Below are positions 43,124 to 52,207 of a stretch of DNA of 64,000 nucleotides, in pieces; the stretch's first letter is position 1, and every line of letters begins with the position of its first letter. The notes beneath the pieces are model-generated. The model did not search any database, was not told the origin of the DNA, and saw nothing but the letters and a program-made list of their open reading frames with translations. Both the position numbers and the translations under genes were made by a program. Source of the stretch: Thermomonas sp. (GTDB taxonomy: Bacteria; Pseudomonadota; Gammaproteobacteria; Xanthomonadales; Xanthomonadaceae); contig JADKKV010000001.1 in NCBI GenBank assembly GCA_016720345.1, positions 423,433 to 487,432 of the forward strand, written 5' to 3'.

Positions 43124-44926
43124 TCAAGGCCGCGGCAATACGTCGGCCTTGCCGGTCGTGGTGCGCGGATCGCTGCCGCCGCCGAGGGTGTTGTTGCGCC
43201 GGTCCCACAGCACCGTGTTCATGTTGCCCCAGGCATCGCTGGAACGACGGCCCTGGTTGTCCTCGCCCGGCACGTTGAGGGTGTGGCCCATCGCCCGCAG
43301 CGCCGCGATCACGTCCTGCGGCAGGGCATTGCGCTCGACCCCGATCGCGTCCGGCCACCACTGGTGGTGGTAGCGCGGCAGCGCCGCGACCTGCGCCGCG
43401 TCCAGCCCGTCGGCGTAACCCAGCATCCCCAGCAGGACCATGGTGATGATGCGGGTGCCGCCAGGGGTGCCGATCACCGCCACCTTGTCCGCGTTGCTCA
43501 TGAAGGTCGGCGTCATCGAACTGAGCATGCGCTTGCCAGCCTGCGGTGCGTTCGCATCAAAGCCCATTACCCCGAACGCATTGGGGGTGCCCGGCTTCAG
43601 CGCGAAGTCGTCCATCTCGTTGTTGAGCAGCACCCCGGTGCCGGACGGCACCAGCCCGGACCCGAACAGCAGGTTCACCGTCTGCGTCACCGCGGCGCGG
43701 TTGCCGTCGGCGTCGATGATCGAGAAGTGGGTGGTTTCCTCGTCCTCCAGCGGCGTCGGCGCGCCGGACAGCAGGTCGCTGGGGGTGGCCTTGCCGGGGT
43801 GGATGGTGGCACGCAGGCCGGCGGCGTAGTCGGGATCCATCAGGGTCCTGGCCGGGACCTTCACGAAGTCGGGATCGCCGAGGTAGAAGGTGCGGTCGCG
43901 GAACGCGCGGCGCATGGCCTCGACCACCAGGTGCACGCGCTGCGCCTGCGGCAGGGCCTGCAGGTCCCACGGCTCCAGGATCTGCAGCATTTCCGCCAGC
44001 GCGATGCCGCCGGAAGACGGCGGCGGCGCGGTCACGATCTCCCAGCCGTCGTAGCCGAAGCGCAGCGGCTCGCGCTCCCTGACCCGGTAGCCTGCCAGCT
44101 CGTCGGCAGTCCAGCGCCCGCCTTCGGCATTCACCCCGGCGACCAGTCGCTTCGCGGTCAGCCCGCGATAGAAGCCATCGAAGCCCTTCGCCGCGAGCCG
44201 CTCCAGGGTGGCCGCAAGTTCCGGCTGGCGGAACACGTCACCCTCGACCGGCGCGCGGCCGTTGCGCAGGAACACCTCGCGGGTGCCGCGGTAGCGCTCC
44301 ATCACGTCGCGGCGCTCGGCATAGCCGCGCGCGAAACGCGGATACACCGGGAAGCCGTCGCGCGCGATCCGGATCGCCGGCTGCAGCGACTGCGCCAGCG
44401 GCAGCCGCCCGTACTTGGCCGACACGTGCACCAGCGCCGCCGGCAAGCCGGGGATGCCGGCCGACCACGGCCCGTTCTCGGCGCGTTCGCGGTCCAGGTT
44501 GCCTGCCTTGTCGAGGTAGGCGGCGGGCGTGGCCGCGGCCGGCGCGGTCTCGCGCGCGTCGACGAACACGTCGCGGCCGGAGCTGGCGTCGTGCAGCAGG
44601 AAGAAGCCGCCGCCGCCGAGGCCGGAACTGATCGGTTCCACCACCGACAGCACCGCCGACACCGCCACCGCCGCATCGAAGGCATTGCCGCCCCGCTCCA
44701 GGGTCTCGATGCCGGCGTCGGTGGCCAGCGCATGCGCGGAAGCGATCACCGCACCCGGCGGGCGCGCGGACGCCGGCGGCTGCACCTGCGCGAAGGCAAG
44801 CAGCGGCGCCAGCAACAATGCCGCCGCGATTGCCGCGAAGGCGGGAATCCGGGCCTTCGCGCCGGCGTCGGGAAGCAGGTACCGCAATCCCGCATTCGCG
44901 GAAGCGACAGGCCGGGATGGATTCAT
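43124..44926 (-). CDS. ggt: Gamma-glutamyltransferase
   Basis: This 600-residue precursor autocleaves before the catalytic threonine in EETTHFSIIDADGNR (about residue 400) to give large and small subunits. It hydrolyses or transfers the gamma-glutamyl group of glutathione in the periplasm. Family motifs GLGGGGFFLLHD, ARETAPAAA and MSSMTPTF are present. The signal peptide core (IPAFAAIAAALLLAPLLAFAQ) is preceded by an unusually long n-region of about 27 residues encoded by a repeat-like sequence. The start ATG overlaps the ferredoxin stop as ATGA. Confidence 0.94.
   Translation of the reverse strand: MNPSRPVASANAGLRYLLPDAGAKARIPAFAAIAAALLLAPLLAFAQVQPPASARPPGAVIASAHALATDAGIETLERGGNAFDAAVAVSAVLSVVEPISSGLGGGGFFLLHDASSGRDVFVDARETAPAAATPAAYLDKAGNLDRERAENGPWSAGIPGLPAALVHVSAKYGRLPLAQSLQPAIRIARDGFPVYPRFARGYAERRDVMERYRGTREVFLRNGRAPVEGDVFRQPELAATLERLAAKGFDGFYRGLTAKRLVAGVNAEGGRWTADELAGYRVREREPLRFGYDGWEIVTAPPPSSGGIALAEMLQILEPWDLQALPQAQRVHLVVEAMRRAFRDRTFYLGDPDFVKVPARTLMDPDYAAGLRATIHPGKATPSDLLSGAPTPLEDEETTHFSIIDADGNRAAVTQTVNLLFGSGLVPSGTGVLLNNEMDDFALKPGTPNAFGVMGFDANAPQAGKRMLSSMTPTFMSNADKVAVIGTPGGTRIITMVLLGMLGYADGLDAAQVAALPRYHHQWWPDAIGVERNALPQDVIAALRAMGHTLNVPGEDNQGRRSSDAWGNMNTVLWDRRNNTLGGGSDPRTTTGKADVLPRP
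44832..44901. repeat. Dispersed-repeat-like sequence inside the ggt leader
   Basis: Two short inverted units lie in the first codons of ggt: GCGAAGG/CCTTCGC around CGGGAATCCGGG (44835-44860) and CCGCAATCCCGCATTCGCGG (44882-44901). They resemble the widely dispersed proteobacterial repeat whose core reads GGATTCCCGCCTTCGCGGG and which is usually intergenic. Here it encodes the extra n-region of the signal peptide. Recognition is by memory of that repeat type, not by a search. Confidence 0.4.
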
Positions 44927-45183
44927 GGCGTGGTTCCTTGCGCCTGCAGCCCGGCCAGCTTAGCCAGCAACTGCTCGATGGATTCCGGATGCAGCGGGTC
45001 GGGGTCGATGCACTCGACCGGGCACACCACCACGCACTGCGGTTCGTCGTGGTGGCCGACGCACTCGGTGCACAGCGCCGGATCGATCACGTAGATCTCC
45101 GGACCCATCGAGATCGCCTTGTTCGGGCAAACCGGTTCGCAGACGTCGCAGTTGACGCAGGCTTCGTTGATCTTCAGCGACAT
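44923..45183 (-). CDS. YfhL-type 2x[4Fe-4S] ferredoxin
   Basis: This 86-residue ferredoxin has one CxxCxxxCP motif (CVNCDVCEPVCPNKA) and a second, longer-spaced set (CTECVGHHDEPQCVVVCPVE), typical of YfhL/alvin-type ferredoxins with an insertion between the second and third cysteines. A C-terminal helix follows. It transfers low-potential electrons to partners that sequence does not reveal. Its stop overlaps the ggt start (ATGA), and a perfect hairpin precedes it. Confidence 0.93.
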   Translation of the reverse strand: MSLKINEACVNCDVCEPVCPNKAISMGPEIYVIDPALCTECVGHHDEPQCVVVCPVECIDPDPLHPESIEQLLAKLAGLQAQGTTP

Positions 45184-45203
45184 CGTGGGGGATGCGTCGC
45201 GAG

Positions 45204-45231
45204 GCCCGTCCTTCGCCGGCGAAGGACGGGC
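45204..45231. terminator. Perfect 28-bp hairpin downstream of the lipoprotein gene
   Basis: GCCCGTCCTTCG at 45204-45215 and CGAAGGACGGGC at 45220-45231 are exact complements with a 4-nt loop. It lies 10 bp past the lipoprotein stop codon on the minus strand and 20 bp before the ferredoxin start. There is no T-tract on that strand, so it may be an mRNA stabiliser or a weak terminator. Confidence 0.55.
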
Positions 45232-45241
45232 GCCGTGGCGT

Positions 45242-45733
45242 TTACTTCGCTTCGACGAACACGTACTTGACGCCGGCCGGCTCGGCCGCGGCCTTCACCT
45301 TCTCGCCGTCATCGGGCTTGCCGATGAAGATCAACTTGACCCCCTTCATGGTGCCGGGCTGCACCTGCGCGAACCCGGTCACCGCCAGCTCGGCGGCCTT
45401 GGTGGAGGACGGCGACGCGAACACCAGCATGTTGCCTTCGATGATGCCGCGGCCAAGGTCGCCCTCGACCTTCTCGAGCTGGCGCTCGTACAGGCCGCCG
45501 AAGCCTTCGCTGGCTTCGCCCGGCAGGAAGTACACGTACGGGCTGTTGGTGACGCCGTCCATGTGGCGCCCGGCGACGTCGGTGACGTAGGCCCGCCACG
45601 CGCTCACGTCGTCGGTGGTGGGCGCGGCCATCGGCGCGGCGACCGCCTCGACCTTCGCCGCTTCTTCCTTCTTGCACGCGGCGAACGGCAGGGCCAGGCA
45701 GGCGATCACAAGCAATCGGGTCATCGTGTTCAT
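45242..45733 (-). CDS. Uncharacterised lipoprotein
   Basis: This 163-residue precursor has a type II signal peptide with lipobox FAAC (MNTMTRLLVIACLALPFAACKKEE), then an alanine-rich tether and a compact domain (SAWRAYVTDVAGRHMDGVTNSPYVYFLPGEA to the end). I do not recognise the domain; it contains FASPSSTKAAELAVTGF and KLIFIGKPDDGEKVKAA, suggesting an alpha/beta fold. ATG 45733 has GGGGAC upstream, and the frame continues to 45865 without a sensible start. It lies between coaD and the ferredoxin. Confidence 0.8.
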   Translation of the reverse strand: MNTMTRLLVIACLALPFAACKKEEAAKVEAVAAPMAAPTTDDVSAWRAYVTDVAGRHMDGVTNSPYVYFLPGEASEGFGGLYERQLEKVEGDLGRGIIEGNMLVFASPSSTKAAELAVTGFAQVQPGTMKGVKLIFIGKPDDGEKVKAAAEPAGVKYVFVEAK

Positions 45734-45785
45734 AAGGTCCCCAGGTTCAACGGTGATGATGATGGTACGACGCCACGCGCCAGCC

Positions 45786-46918
<1,133 letters not shown>

Positions 46919-47001
46919 CCGGGCGGTTGCGGGGCGGGTGCTACCATGCGCGCCATTCTCGCTCATTCATCGGCGCCCCCGCGGCGCGCCATTCCCGACG
47001 C

Positions 47002-48201
47002 ATGGCCACCTGGTTCCGCCGCAAGAAGCCCGACGCAGCACCCGAGCGCCGCCTCAGCATCGAAGACCTGGCGGCGGCATTCCCGCAGCCGGCGGGTGAA
47101 GCGGCGGAGGCCGTGGATGCGGCCGCACCCGGACCCGCGCAGGCCGCGCCCGCAGCCGGCCACACCGCCGAAGCCGCAGCACCGATCCCAGCCGAGGTGA
47201 TCGCGGCGGCGATGGAAGACGGCACGCCGGCGACCGCCACCGACGTCGGACAGACGGCCACGCCGACGGCGCCACCGGCGGCGGCCGGCAAGCCCGGCTG
47301 GAAGCAGCGCATCGGCAGCATCCTGACCCGCGACATCGCCGAGCTGTTCGGGCGCAACCCGATCCTCGACGACGACCTGCTGGACGAAGTCGAGACCGCG
47401 CTGCTGACTGCCGATGTCGGCGTCACCGCCAGTACCCAGCTGGTCGAGGGCCTGCGCAAGCGGATGAAGGCACGCGAATTCGCCGATGCCCGCGCATTGC
47501 TCAAGGCGTTGCGAACCGAACTCATCGCGATGCTGGAACCGGTGGCGCAGCCGTTGCGGATCGATGCCGGGCGCAAGCCGTTCGTGATCCTCACCGTCGG
47601 CGTCAACGGCGTCGGCAAGACCACCACCATCGGCAAGCTGGCGCGCCGCTACAAGGACGAGGGCCGCAGCCTGATGCTGGCCGCCGGCGACACCTTCCGC
47701 GCCGCGGCGGTCGCGCAGCTGCAGGCCTGGGGCGAGCGCAACGGGGTGGCGGTGGTCGCGCAGGGGCAGGACGCGGACCCGGCATCGGTCGCGTTCGATG
47801 CGCTGCAGGCGGCGAAGGCGCGCGGGGTCGAAGTGCTGATCGCCGATACCGCCGGCCGCCTGCACACCCAGCAGGGCCTGATGGCGGAGCTGGGCAAGAT
47901 CCGCCGGGTGCTCGGCAAGATCGATCCCGAAGCACCGCATGAAGTGCTGATGGTGATCGACGGCACCACCGGCCAGAACGCGCTCTCGCAGTTGCGCCAG
48001 TTCCATGCCGCGGTCGGGGTCACCGGGCTGGTGGTGACCAAGCTCGACGGCACCGCCAAGGGCGGCGTGGTGTTCGCGCTGGCGCGCGAGTTCGGCATCC
48101 CGATCCGCTACGCCGGCATCGGCGAGCGCCCGCAGGACCTGCGCGTGTTCGATGCCGAGGCCTTCGTCGACGCGCTGCTGCCCGAGACCCTCGGCAGGTG
48201 A
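47002..48201 (+). CDS. ftsY: Signal recognition particle receptor FtsY
   Basis: This 399-residue SRP-receptor GTPase has an N-terminal basic patch (MATWFRRKKPD), an alanine/proline-rich acidic linker (about 20-95), then the NG domain. The G1 motif is GVNGVGKTTTIGKLA, followed by DTFRAAAVAQLQ, DTAGRLHTQQGLM (G3), TKLDGTAKGG (G4) and the closing GIGERPQDLRVFDAEAFVDALL. It docks ribosome-SRP complexes to the Sec translocon. The ATG at 47002 begins the conserved N terminus. Its TGA stop overlaps the GTG start of the next gene (GTGA). Confidence 0.97.
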   Translation: MATWFRRKKPDAAPERRLSIEDLAAAFPQPAGEAAEAVDAAAPGPAQAAPAAGHTAEAAAPIPAEVIAAAMEDGTPATATDVGQTATPTAPPAAAGKPGWKQRIGSILTRDIAELFGRNPILDDDLLDEVETALLTADVGVTASTQLVEGLRKRMKAREFADARALLKALRTELIAMLEPVAQPLRIDAGRKPFVILTVGVNGVGKTTTIGKLARRYKDEGRSLMLAAGDTFRAAAVAQLQAWGERNGVAVVAQGQDADPASVAFDALQAAKARGVEVLIADTAGRLHTQQGLMAELGKIRRVLGKIDPEAPHEVLMVIDGTTGQNALSQLRQFHAAVGVTGLVVTKLDGTAKGGVVFALAREFGIPIRYAGIGERPQDLRVFDAEAFVDALLPETLGR

Positions 48202-49475
48202 AGACCGCGGCGACGGAGCCGAAGGTTCCGGCCCTGCACCGCCTGCTGCGGATCACCGGTGCCGCTGCCGTCGCACTGGCCCTGTTCGCCCTGCTGGTCG
48301 GCTGGCTGCTGCAGCCGCCACGCGCGGTCGGGTTCCTGCTGGACCGGCTTGGCGACGGGCTGGGCCTGGAGCTGCATGCCGGCGGCGCCGACTACCGCCT
48401 GCGCGGGACCCCGCAACTGGTGCTGCACGCGTTCGTGGCGCAACGCCCGGGCGACGCCGACGCCCTGCTGCGCGCCGAACGGGTGCTGGTCTCGCTGCCG
48501 TGGCGCACCATCCGCGCGCGCGGCGACGACCTCACCATGCAACGGGTGGAGCTGGACGCGCCGGTGTTGGACGTGCCCGCGCTGCAACGCTGGCTGGCCA
48601 CCCGCCCGCCAGGCGAGACCCGCGTCCCGACCCTGCGCGACGGCCTGCGGATCGTGCGCGGGCGAATCCGCAACGACGACTGGCAACTCGACGGAATCGA
48701 ACTGGTCGTGCCCGCGCTGGCTGCGGGTGCGCCGCTGCACGCCGCCCTGGGTGGCCGCTACCTCGACCCGCCGCTGCGGATCCCGTTCGACCTCGCGATC
48801 GCCATGACGCGGCCCGAAAACGGTGCCGGGGTGGCGGCGGTCGGCGCCCTCACCGTCGAAGGCGATGGCTGGCGAATGCCGGCACGGGTGCACCTGTCCG
48901 GTCCACTGCTGGTGGGCGATGACCGGGTGCGGATGTCGCCGGCGCGGCTCGGCGTCTCCGCGCGCTACCACTCCACGTCTTCCGACCTGCCGTTCGTGCT
49001 GGGCGCGCATGGCCCGCTGCTGTTCGACGAGGCGGTGTGGTCGCTGGATCCGGCGACGCTGGTGCTGGAGGGGTCCGGGACCATCCCGGATGCACGCGCC
49101 CGCGGCGCACTGGCACTCGGCCGCCGGCTGGTGCTGCGGTTGGGTGGCGACATCGCTTCATGGCCGCAGGCCTGGCCGGCGCTGCCGCCGCCGCTGTCGG
49201 CATCGGACTCGCCGCTTGGGTTCGCGCTGGACTACGCCGGCCGCGCGGATTCCGGCGACATCGCCGCGCTGCAGGTGCGGCGCGACGAAACCGCGCTGGA
49301 TGCGCGCTTCCGGCTACCGGCGCTACTGGACTGGCTGGAGGCGGACGCCGCCGGGTCGCCGTTGCCGCCGCTGCGGGGGATCCTGCGCACGCCGCGGGTG
49401 GAGATCGCAGGCGCCCTGCTGGAAGGCGTGGAGGTCGAATTCGACGACCCCGGCATCGCTCCGCCCACGCCGTGA
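48198..49475 (+). CDS. AsmA-like membrane-anchored protein of unknown role
   Basis: This 425-residue protein has one N-terminal membrane helix (about 17-42, ITGAAAVALALFALLVGWLL) and a long extracytoplasmic part rich in short beta-strands. The stretches GLGLELHAGGADYRLRGTPQLVLHAF and LLRAERVLVSLPWRTI resemble the start of AsmA or YhdP-type proteins that form lipid-conducting beta-grooves. I do not recognise a named family. It starts with GTG inside the ftsY stop (GTGA) and its stop overlaps the mutY start (GTGA), so all three genes are tightly coupled. Confidence 0.72.
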   Translation: MKTAATEPKVPALHRLLRITGAAAVALALFALLVGWLLQPPRAVGFLLDRLGDGLGLELHAGGADYRLRGTPQLVLHAFVAQRPGDADALLRAERVLVSLPWRTIRARGDDLTMQRVELDAPVLDVPALQRWLATRPPGETRVPTLRDGLRIVRGRIRNDDWQLDGIELVVPALAAGAPLHAALGGRYLDPPLRIPFDLAIAMTRPENGAGVAAVGALTVEGDGWRMPARVHLSGPLLVGDDRVRMSPARLGVSARYHSTSSDLPFVLGAHGPLLFDEAVWSLDPATLVLEGSGTIPDARARGALALGRRLVLRLGGDIASWPQAWPALPPPLSASDSPLGFALDYAGRADSGDIAALQVRRDETALDARFRLPALLDWLEADAAGSPLPPLRGILRTPRVEIAGALLEGVEVEFDDPGIAPPTP

Positions 49476-50533
49476 ACATCGAGGCGGAGTTCGCCCCGCG
49501 GCTACTGGACTGGTTCGACCGCAACGGTCGCCACGACCTGCCCTGGCAGCATCCGCGCACGCCTTACCGGGTCTGGCTCAGCGAGGTCATGCTGCAACAG
49601 ACCCAGGTGGCGGTGGTGGTGCCCTATTTCGAGCGGTTCGTGGCCGCCCTGCCCGACCTGCGCGCGCTCGCGGAAGCACCGCAGGACGATGTGCTGGCGT
49701 TGTGGTCCGGGCTCGGCTACTACGCCCGCGCACGCAACCTGCAGGCGGCGGCGAAGCGCTGCATGACGCAGCACGGCGGCGCGCTGCCGCGCGACCTGGA
49801 CGCCCTGACGGCGTTGCCGGGGATCGGCCGCAGCACCGCCGGCGCGATCCTGTCGCAGGCCTGGGGCGATCCCGCGCCGATCCTCGACGGCAACGTCAAG
49901 CGCGTGCTGTGCCGCGTGTTCGGCATCGAAGGCTGGCCAGGCACGCCGGCCCTCGAAAGGCGGCTGTGGACGATCGCGGAATCCCTGCTGCCGGAGGCCC
50001 GCCTGGCCGACTACACCCAGGCGCAGATGGATTTCGGCGCAACCCTGTGCACGCGCGCGGATCCCGCCTGTGCCATCTGCCCGTTGCGGGATCCCTGCAG
50101 CGCGCGCCGCGATGGCCGCACCGCCGAACTGCCCACGCCGAAACCCGGCAAGCCGTTGCCCGAACGCGCCGCCCTGATGCTGCTGATCGAGGACACGAGC
50201 GGGCGCGTGTTGCTGCATCGGCGGCCACCCAGCGGTGTCTGGGCTTCGCTGTGGTCGCTGCCCGAACACACCGACATGGCCGTGGCCCGCGACTGGTTCG
50301 ACCGCCATGTCGAAGGCGATTTCGATACGGCGCAGGCGGGCGCCGCGATCGTGCATGGCTTCAGCCACTTCCGCCTGCGCATCCATCCGCACCGCATCGC
50401 GAACGTACGCCCGCGCGATGCCGTCGGCGATAATGAGCAGCTGCGCTGGACGCCACGCGCCGACCTGCGGGCGATCGGCCTGCCCGCACCGGTGCGGCGA
50501 TTGCTCGAAAGCGCCAACGACGAAAAGGGATGA
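49472..50533 (+). CDS. mutY: Adenine DNA glycosylase MutY
   Basis: This 353-residue base-excision enzyme removes A mispaired with 8-oxoG. The catalytic glutamate is in [10 protein letters not shown] (Glu38), the helix-hairpin-helix in [13 protein letters not shown], and the aspartate in [11 protein letters not shown]. The 4Fe-4S cluster cysteines are spaced C-x6-C-x2-C-x5-C ([17 protein letters not shown]). A C-terminal NUDIX-like domain ([29 protein letters not shown]) recognises 8-oxoG. The start is GTG at 49472, overlapping the upstream stop; no ATG gives the conserved N terminus. It overlaps or abuts yggX. Confidence 0.96.
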   Translation: MNIEAEFAPRLLDWFDRNGRHDLPWQHPRTPYRVWLSEVMLQQTQVAVVVPYFERFVAALPDLRALAEAPQDDVLALWSGLGYYARARNLQAAAKRCMTQHGGALPRDLDALTALPGIGRSTAGAILSQAWGDPAPILDGNVKRVLCRVFGIEGWPGTPALERRLWTIAESLLPEARLADYTQAQMDFGATLCTRADPACAICPLRDPCSARRDGRTAELPTPKPGKPLPERAALMLLIEDTSGRVLLHRRPPSGVWASLWSLPEHTDMAVARDWFDRHVEGDFDTAQAGAAIVHGFSHFRLRIHPHRIANVRPRDAVGDNEQLRWTPRADLRAIGLPAPVRRLLESANDEKG

Positions 50534-50535
50534 CG

Positions 50536-50808
50536 ATGGCACGCACCGTGTTCTGCGAAGTGGACCAGATCGAAACCGAAGGCCTGGATTTCGCCCCATG
50601 GCCCGGCGAGGCCGGCAAGCGGGTGTTCGCCAGCGTCGGCAAGCCGGCCTGGCAGCGCTGGCTGGCGCACCAGACCATGCTGATCAACGAGAACCGGCTG
50701 TCGCCGCTGAACCCGCAGCACCGCGCCTTGCTCGAAGCCGAAATGCAGAAGTTCCTGTTCGGCGGCGGTGCCGAGAAGCCGGCCGGTTACGTTCCCGCGG
50801 ACGGCTGA
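50536..50808 (+). CDS. yggX: Oxidative damage protection protein YggX
   Basis: This 90-residue protein of the YggX family (Fe2+-trafficking or protection of iron-sulfur proteins) is normally encoded next to mutY. It starts [19 protein letters not shown] with the conserved early cysteine, followed by [11 protein letters not shown] and [17 protein letters not shown]. The second ATG at 50536 is chosen because AGGGA sits 5 nt upstream; ATG 50530 overlaps the mutY stop. Its 3' end overlaps the convergent lipoprotein gene by 22 bp. Confidence 0.95.
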   Translation: MARTVFCEVDQIETEGLDFAPWPGEAGKRVFASVGKPAWQRWLAHQTMLINENRLSPLNPQHRALLEAEMQKFLFGGGAEKPAGYVPADG

Positions 50809-51206
50809 GCGCGCGCCGCGTCCTGCGCGGCCCGCACCGCCTTGACGTCGATCGGGCGGATTTCCTCGATCCGGCAACTGACCGGCGAACCCTCGGTGAG
50901 GATGCGGTCGAACTTCGCCATCACGTAGGGGCCAGTGGAGCTCAGGCGCAGCAGCGGCGACCCGCTGCCCCAATCCAGGCAGGGCCCGGAAACCTCCAGC
51001 AGCCAGCTTTCGGTGGGCCGCGTGCTGAGGATGACGTGCTGGTCGTCGACCCGTTCCCATCCCATCGCGTTGACGTTGCGGATCTGCTTCACCGGCGCGC
51101 CGGCATGCGCCTCGTACATGGCCAGCCGGTCGGCGTCGCTGGGCCGGTTGCTGGCACAGGCGGAGGCGCCGAGGACGGCAAGCAGCAGGATCATCTGGGT
51201 TTTCAT
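50787..51206 (-). CDS. DUF6491-like lipoprotein
   Basis: This 139-residue precursor has a lipoprotein signal ([20 protein letters not shown], lipobox ASAC) and a small domain with [22 protein letters not shown] and PCLDWGSG, which fit small xanthomonad lipoproteins of the DUF6491 type. It has paired cysteines in SGPCLDW and [10 protein letters not shown], a possible disulfide. Its function is unknown. It is convergent with yggX, with 22 bp of overlapping coding sequence. Confidence 0.75.
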   Translation of the reverse strand: MKTQMILLLAVLGASACASNRPSDADRLAMYEAHAGAPVKQIRNVNAMGWERVDDQHVILSTRPTESWLLEVSGPCLDWGSGSPLLRLSSTGPYVMAKFDRILTEGSPVSCRIEEIRPIDVKAVRAAQDAARAQPSAGT

Positions 51207-51297
51207 GGCAGTCTCCAGCGGATGGGCCTGGCGATCTTCGCCCGCGGTTTCCGAACCCAGGCTTTACCCGCCCGCGACGGTTCAGCTGCGGTCGAGC

Positions 51298-51326
51298 TTG
51301 CCGAGCCCCGGCCCACCCCGTATCAT
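51298..51326 (+). promoter_or_regulatory. Promoter of tRNA-Phe
   Basis: TTGCCG (51298-51303) and TATCAT (51321-51326) are separated by 17 bp. The downstream GCGCGGC discriminator is GC-rich, as in promoters under stringent control. Transcription would begin about 20 bp before the mature tRNA. Confidence 0.6.
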
Positions 51327-51351
51327 GCGCGGCTCGCTTCGCCGGTCGTCC

Positions 51352-51427
51352 GGCCGGGTAGCTCAGTTGGTAGAGCAGGGGATTGAAAATCCCCGTGTCG
51401 GGGGTTCGATTCCCTCCCCGGCCACCA
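51352..51427 (+). tRNA. tRNA-Phe (anticodon GAA)
   Basis: The 76-nt cloverleaf is complete. The acceptor stem is GGCCGGG/CCCGGCC, the D-arm contains AGCTCAGTTGGTAGAGC, the anticodon stem is GGGGA/TCCCC with loop TTGAAAA (anticodon GAA at 51385-51387), and the T-arm has GGTTCGATTCC. Discriminator A and the CCA end (51425-51427) are encoded. It is a single tRNA gene with its own promoter and terminator. Confidence 0.98.
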
Positions 51428-51451
51428 TCGGTTCAGCGAGCAAACGTCAAG

Positions 51452-51485
51452 CCCCGCAACGGTTTCCCGCCATTGCGGGGTTTTT
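51452..51485 (+). terminator. Intrinsic terminator after tRNA-Phe
   Basis: The stem CCCCGCAA/TTGCGGGG (51452-51459 and 51473-51480) is followed at once by TTTTT (51481-51485). It serves the tRNA on the plus strand and may also help end the convergent efflux operon, whose last stop codon is at 51496. Confidence 0.9.
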
Positions 51486-51495
51486 CGTTTGCGGC

Positions 51496-52206
51496 TCACG
51501 CGATCGCGCGGCCCTCGCCGGCTTCCTCGTGGGTGACGCCGTCGCGGATGTGGTAGATGCGCTTGAAGGTGGGGATGATCTTCTCGTCGTGGGTGACCAC
51601 GATGATCGCGGTCTGGTACTTCTTCGCCATCCCGTCGAGGATGCGCATGACTGCCAGCGCGCGTTCGGAATCCAGCGGCGCGGTGGGTTCGTCGGCCAGG
51701 ATCACCGGCGGGCGGTTGACCAGCCCGCGGGCGATCGCGACCCGTTGCTGCTCGCCGCCGGACAGCTGCGCCGGCATCGCCTGCGCGCGGTGCTGCACGT
51801 CCAACGCGGTCAGCAGCTCCAGCGCCTGCGCCCGCGCCTGCGCGTTGGGCATGCCGGCCAGCATCGGCAGCAACGCCACGTTGTCGGTGACGTCGAGGAA
51901 CGGGATCAGGTACGGGGCCTGGAATACGAAGCCGATCTTGTCGCGGCGCAGCGCGCGCAGGTCGCGCACCCTCCAGCCGTCGTCGTAGATCACCTGGTCG
52001 CCCAGAACCATTCGCCCGCCGCTGGGATCGATCACCGCGCCCAGGCATTTCAGCAGGGTGCTCTTGCCGGAACCCGAGGGGCCGATCAGGCCGACCACCT
52101 CGCCGGGCGCGACCACCATGTCGACTCCCTTCAGTGCGTCCACCGCGGTGTCGCCCTGCCCGTAGCGCTTCCTCAGGCCTTCGATGCGGATGCCGTTGCC
52201 TGCCAT
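51496..52206 (-). CDS. ABC transporter ATPase (MacB/LolD-type)
   Basis: This 236-residue ATPase has Walker A GPSGSGKST, signature LSGGEQQRVAIARG and Walker B VILADEPTAPLDSE; in most MacB/LolD proteins the last reads ADEPTGALD, so Ala-Pro replaces Gly-Ala. It powers the FtsX-type permease encoded directly upstream (1-nt gap). Together with the HlyD-like adaptor and TetR gene it forms a four-gene efflux operon. Confidence 0.93.
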   Translation of the reverse strand: MAGNGIRIEGLRKRYGQGDTAVDALKGVDMVVAPGEVVGLIGPSGSGKSTLLKCLGAVIDPSGGRMVLGDQVIYDDGWRVRDLRALRRDKIGFVFQAPYLIPFLDVTDNVALLPMLAGMPNAQARAQALELLTALDVQHRAQAMPAQLSGGEQQRVAIARGLVNRPPVILADEPTAPLDSERALAVMRILDGMAKKYQTAIIVVTHDEKIIPTFKRIYHIRDGVTHEEAGEGRAIA

Positions 52207-52207
52207 G

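Noticed and set aside
51352..51427. tRNA-Phe as integration site of a genomic island
   Set aside because: The tRNA is complete, no duplicated 3' end or integrase lies nearby, and the neighbours are ordinary chromosomal genes.
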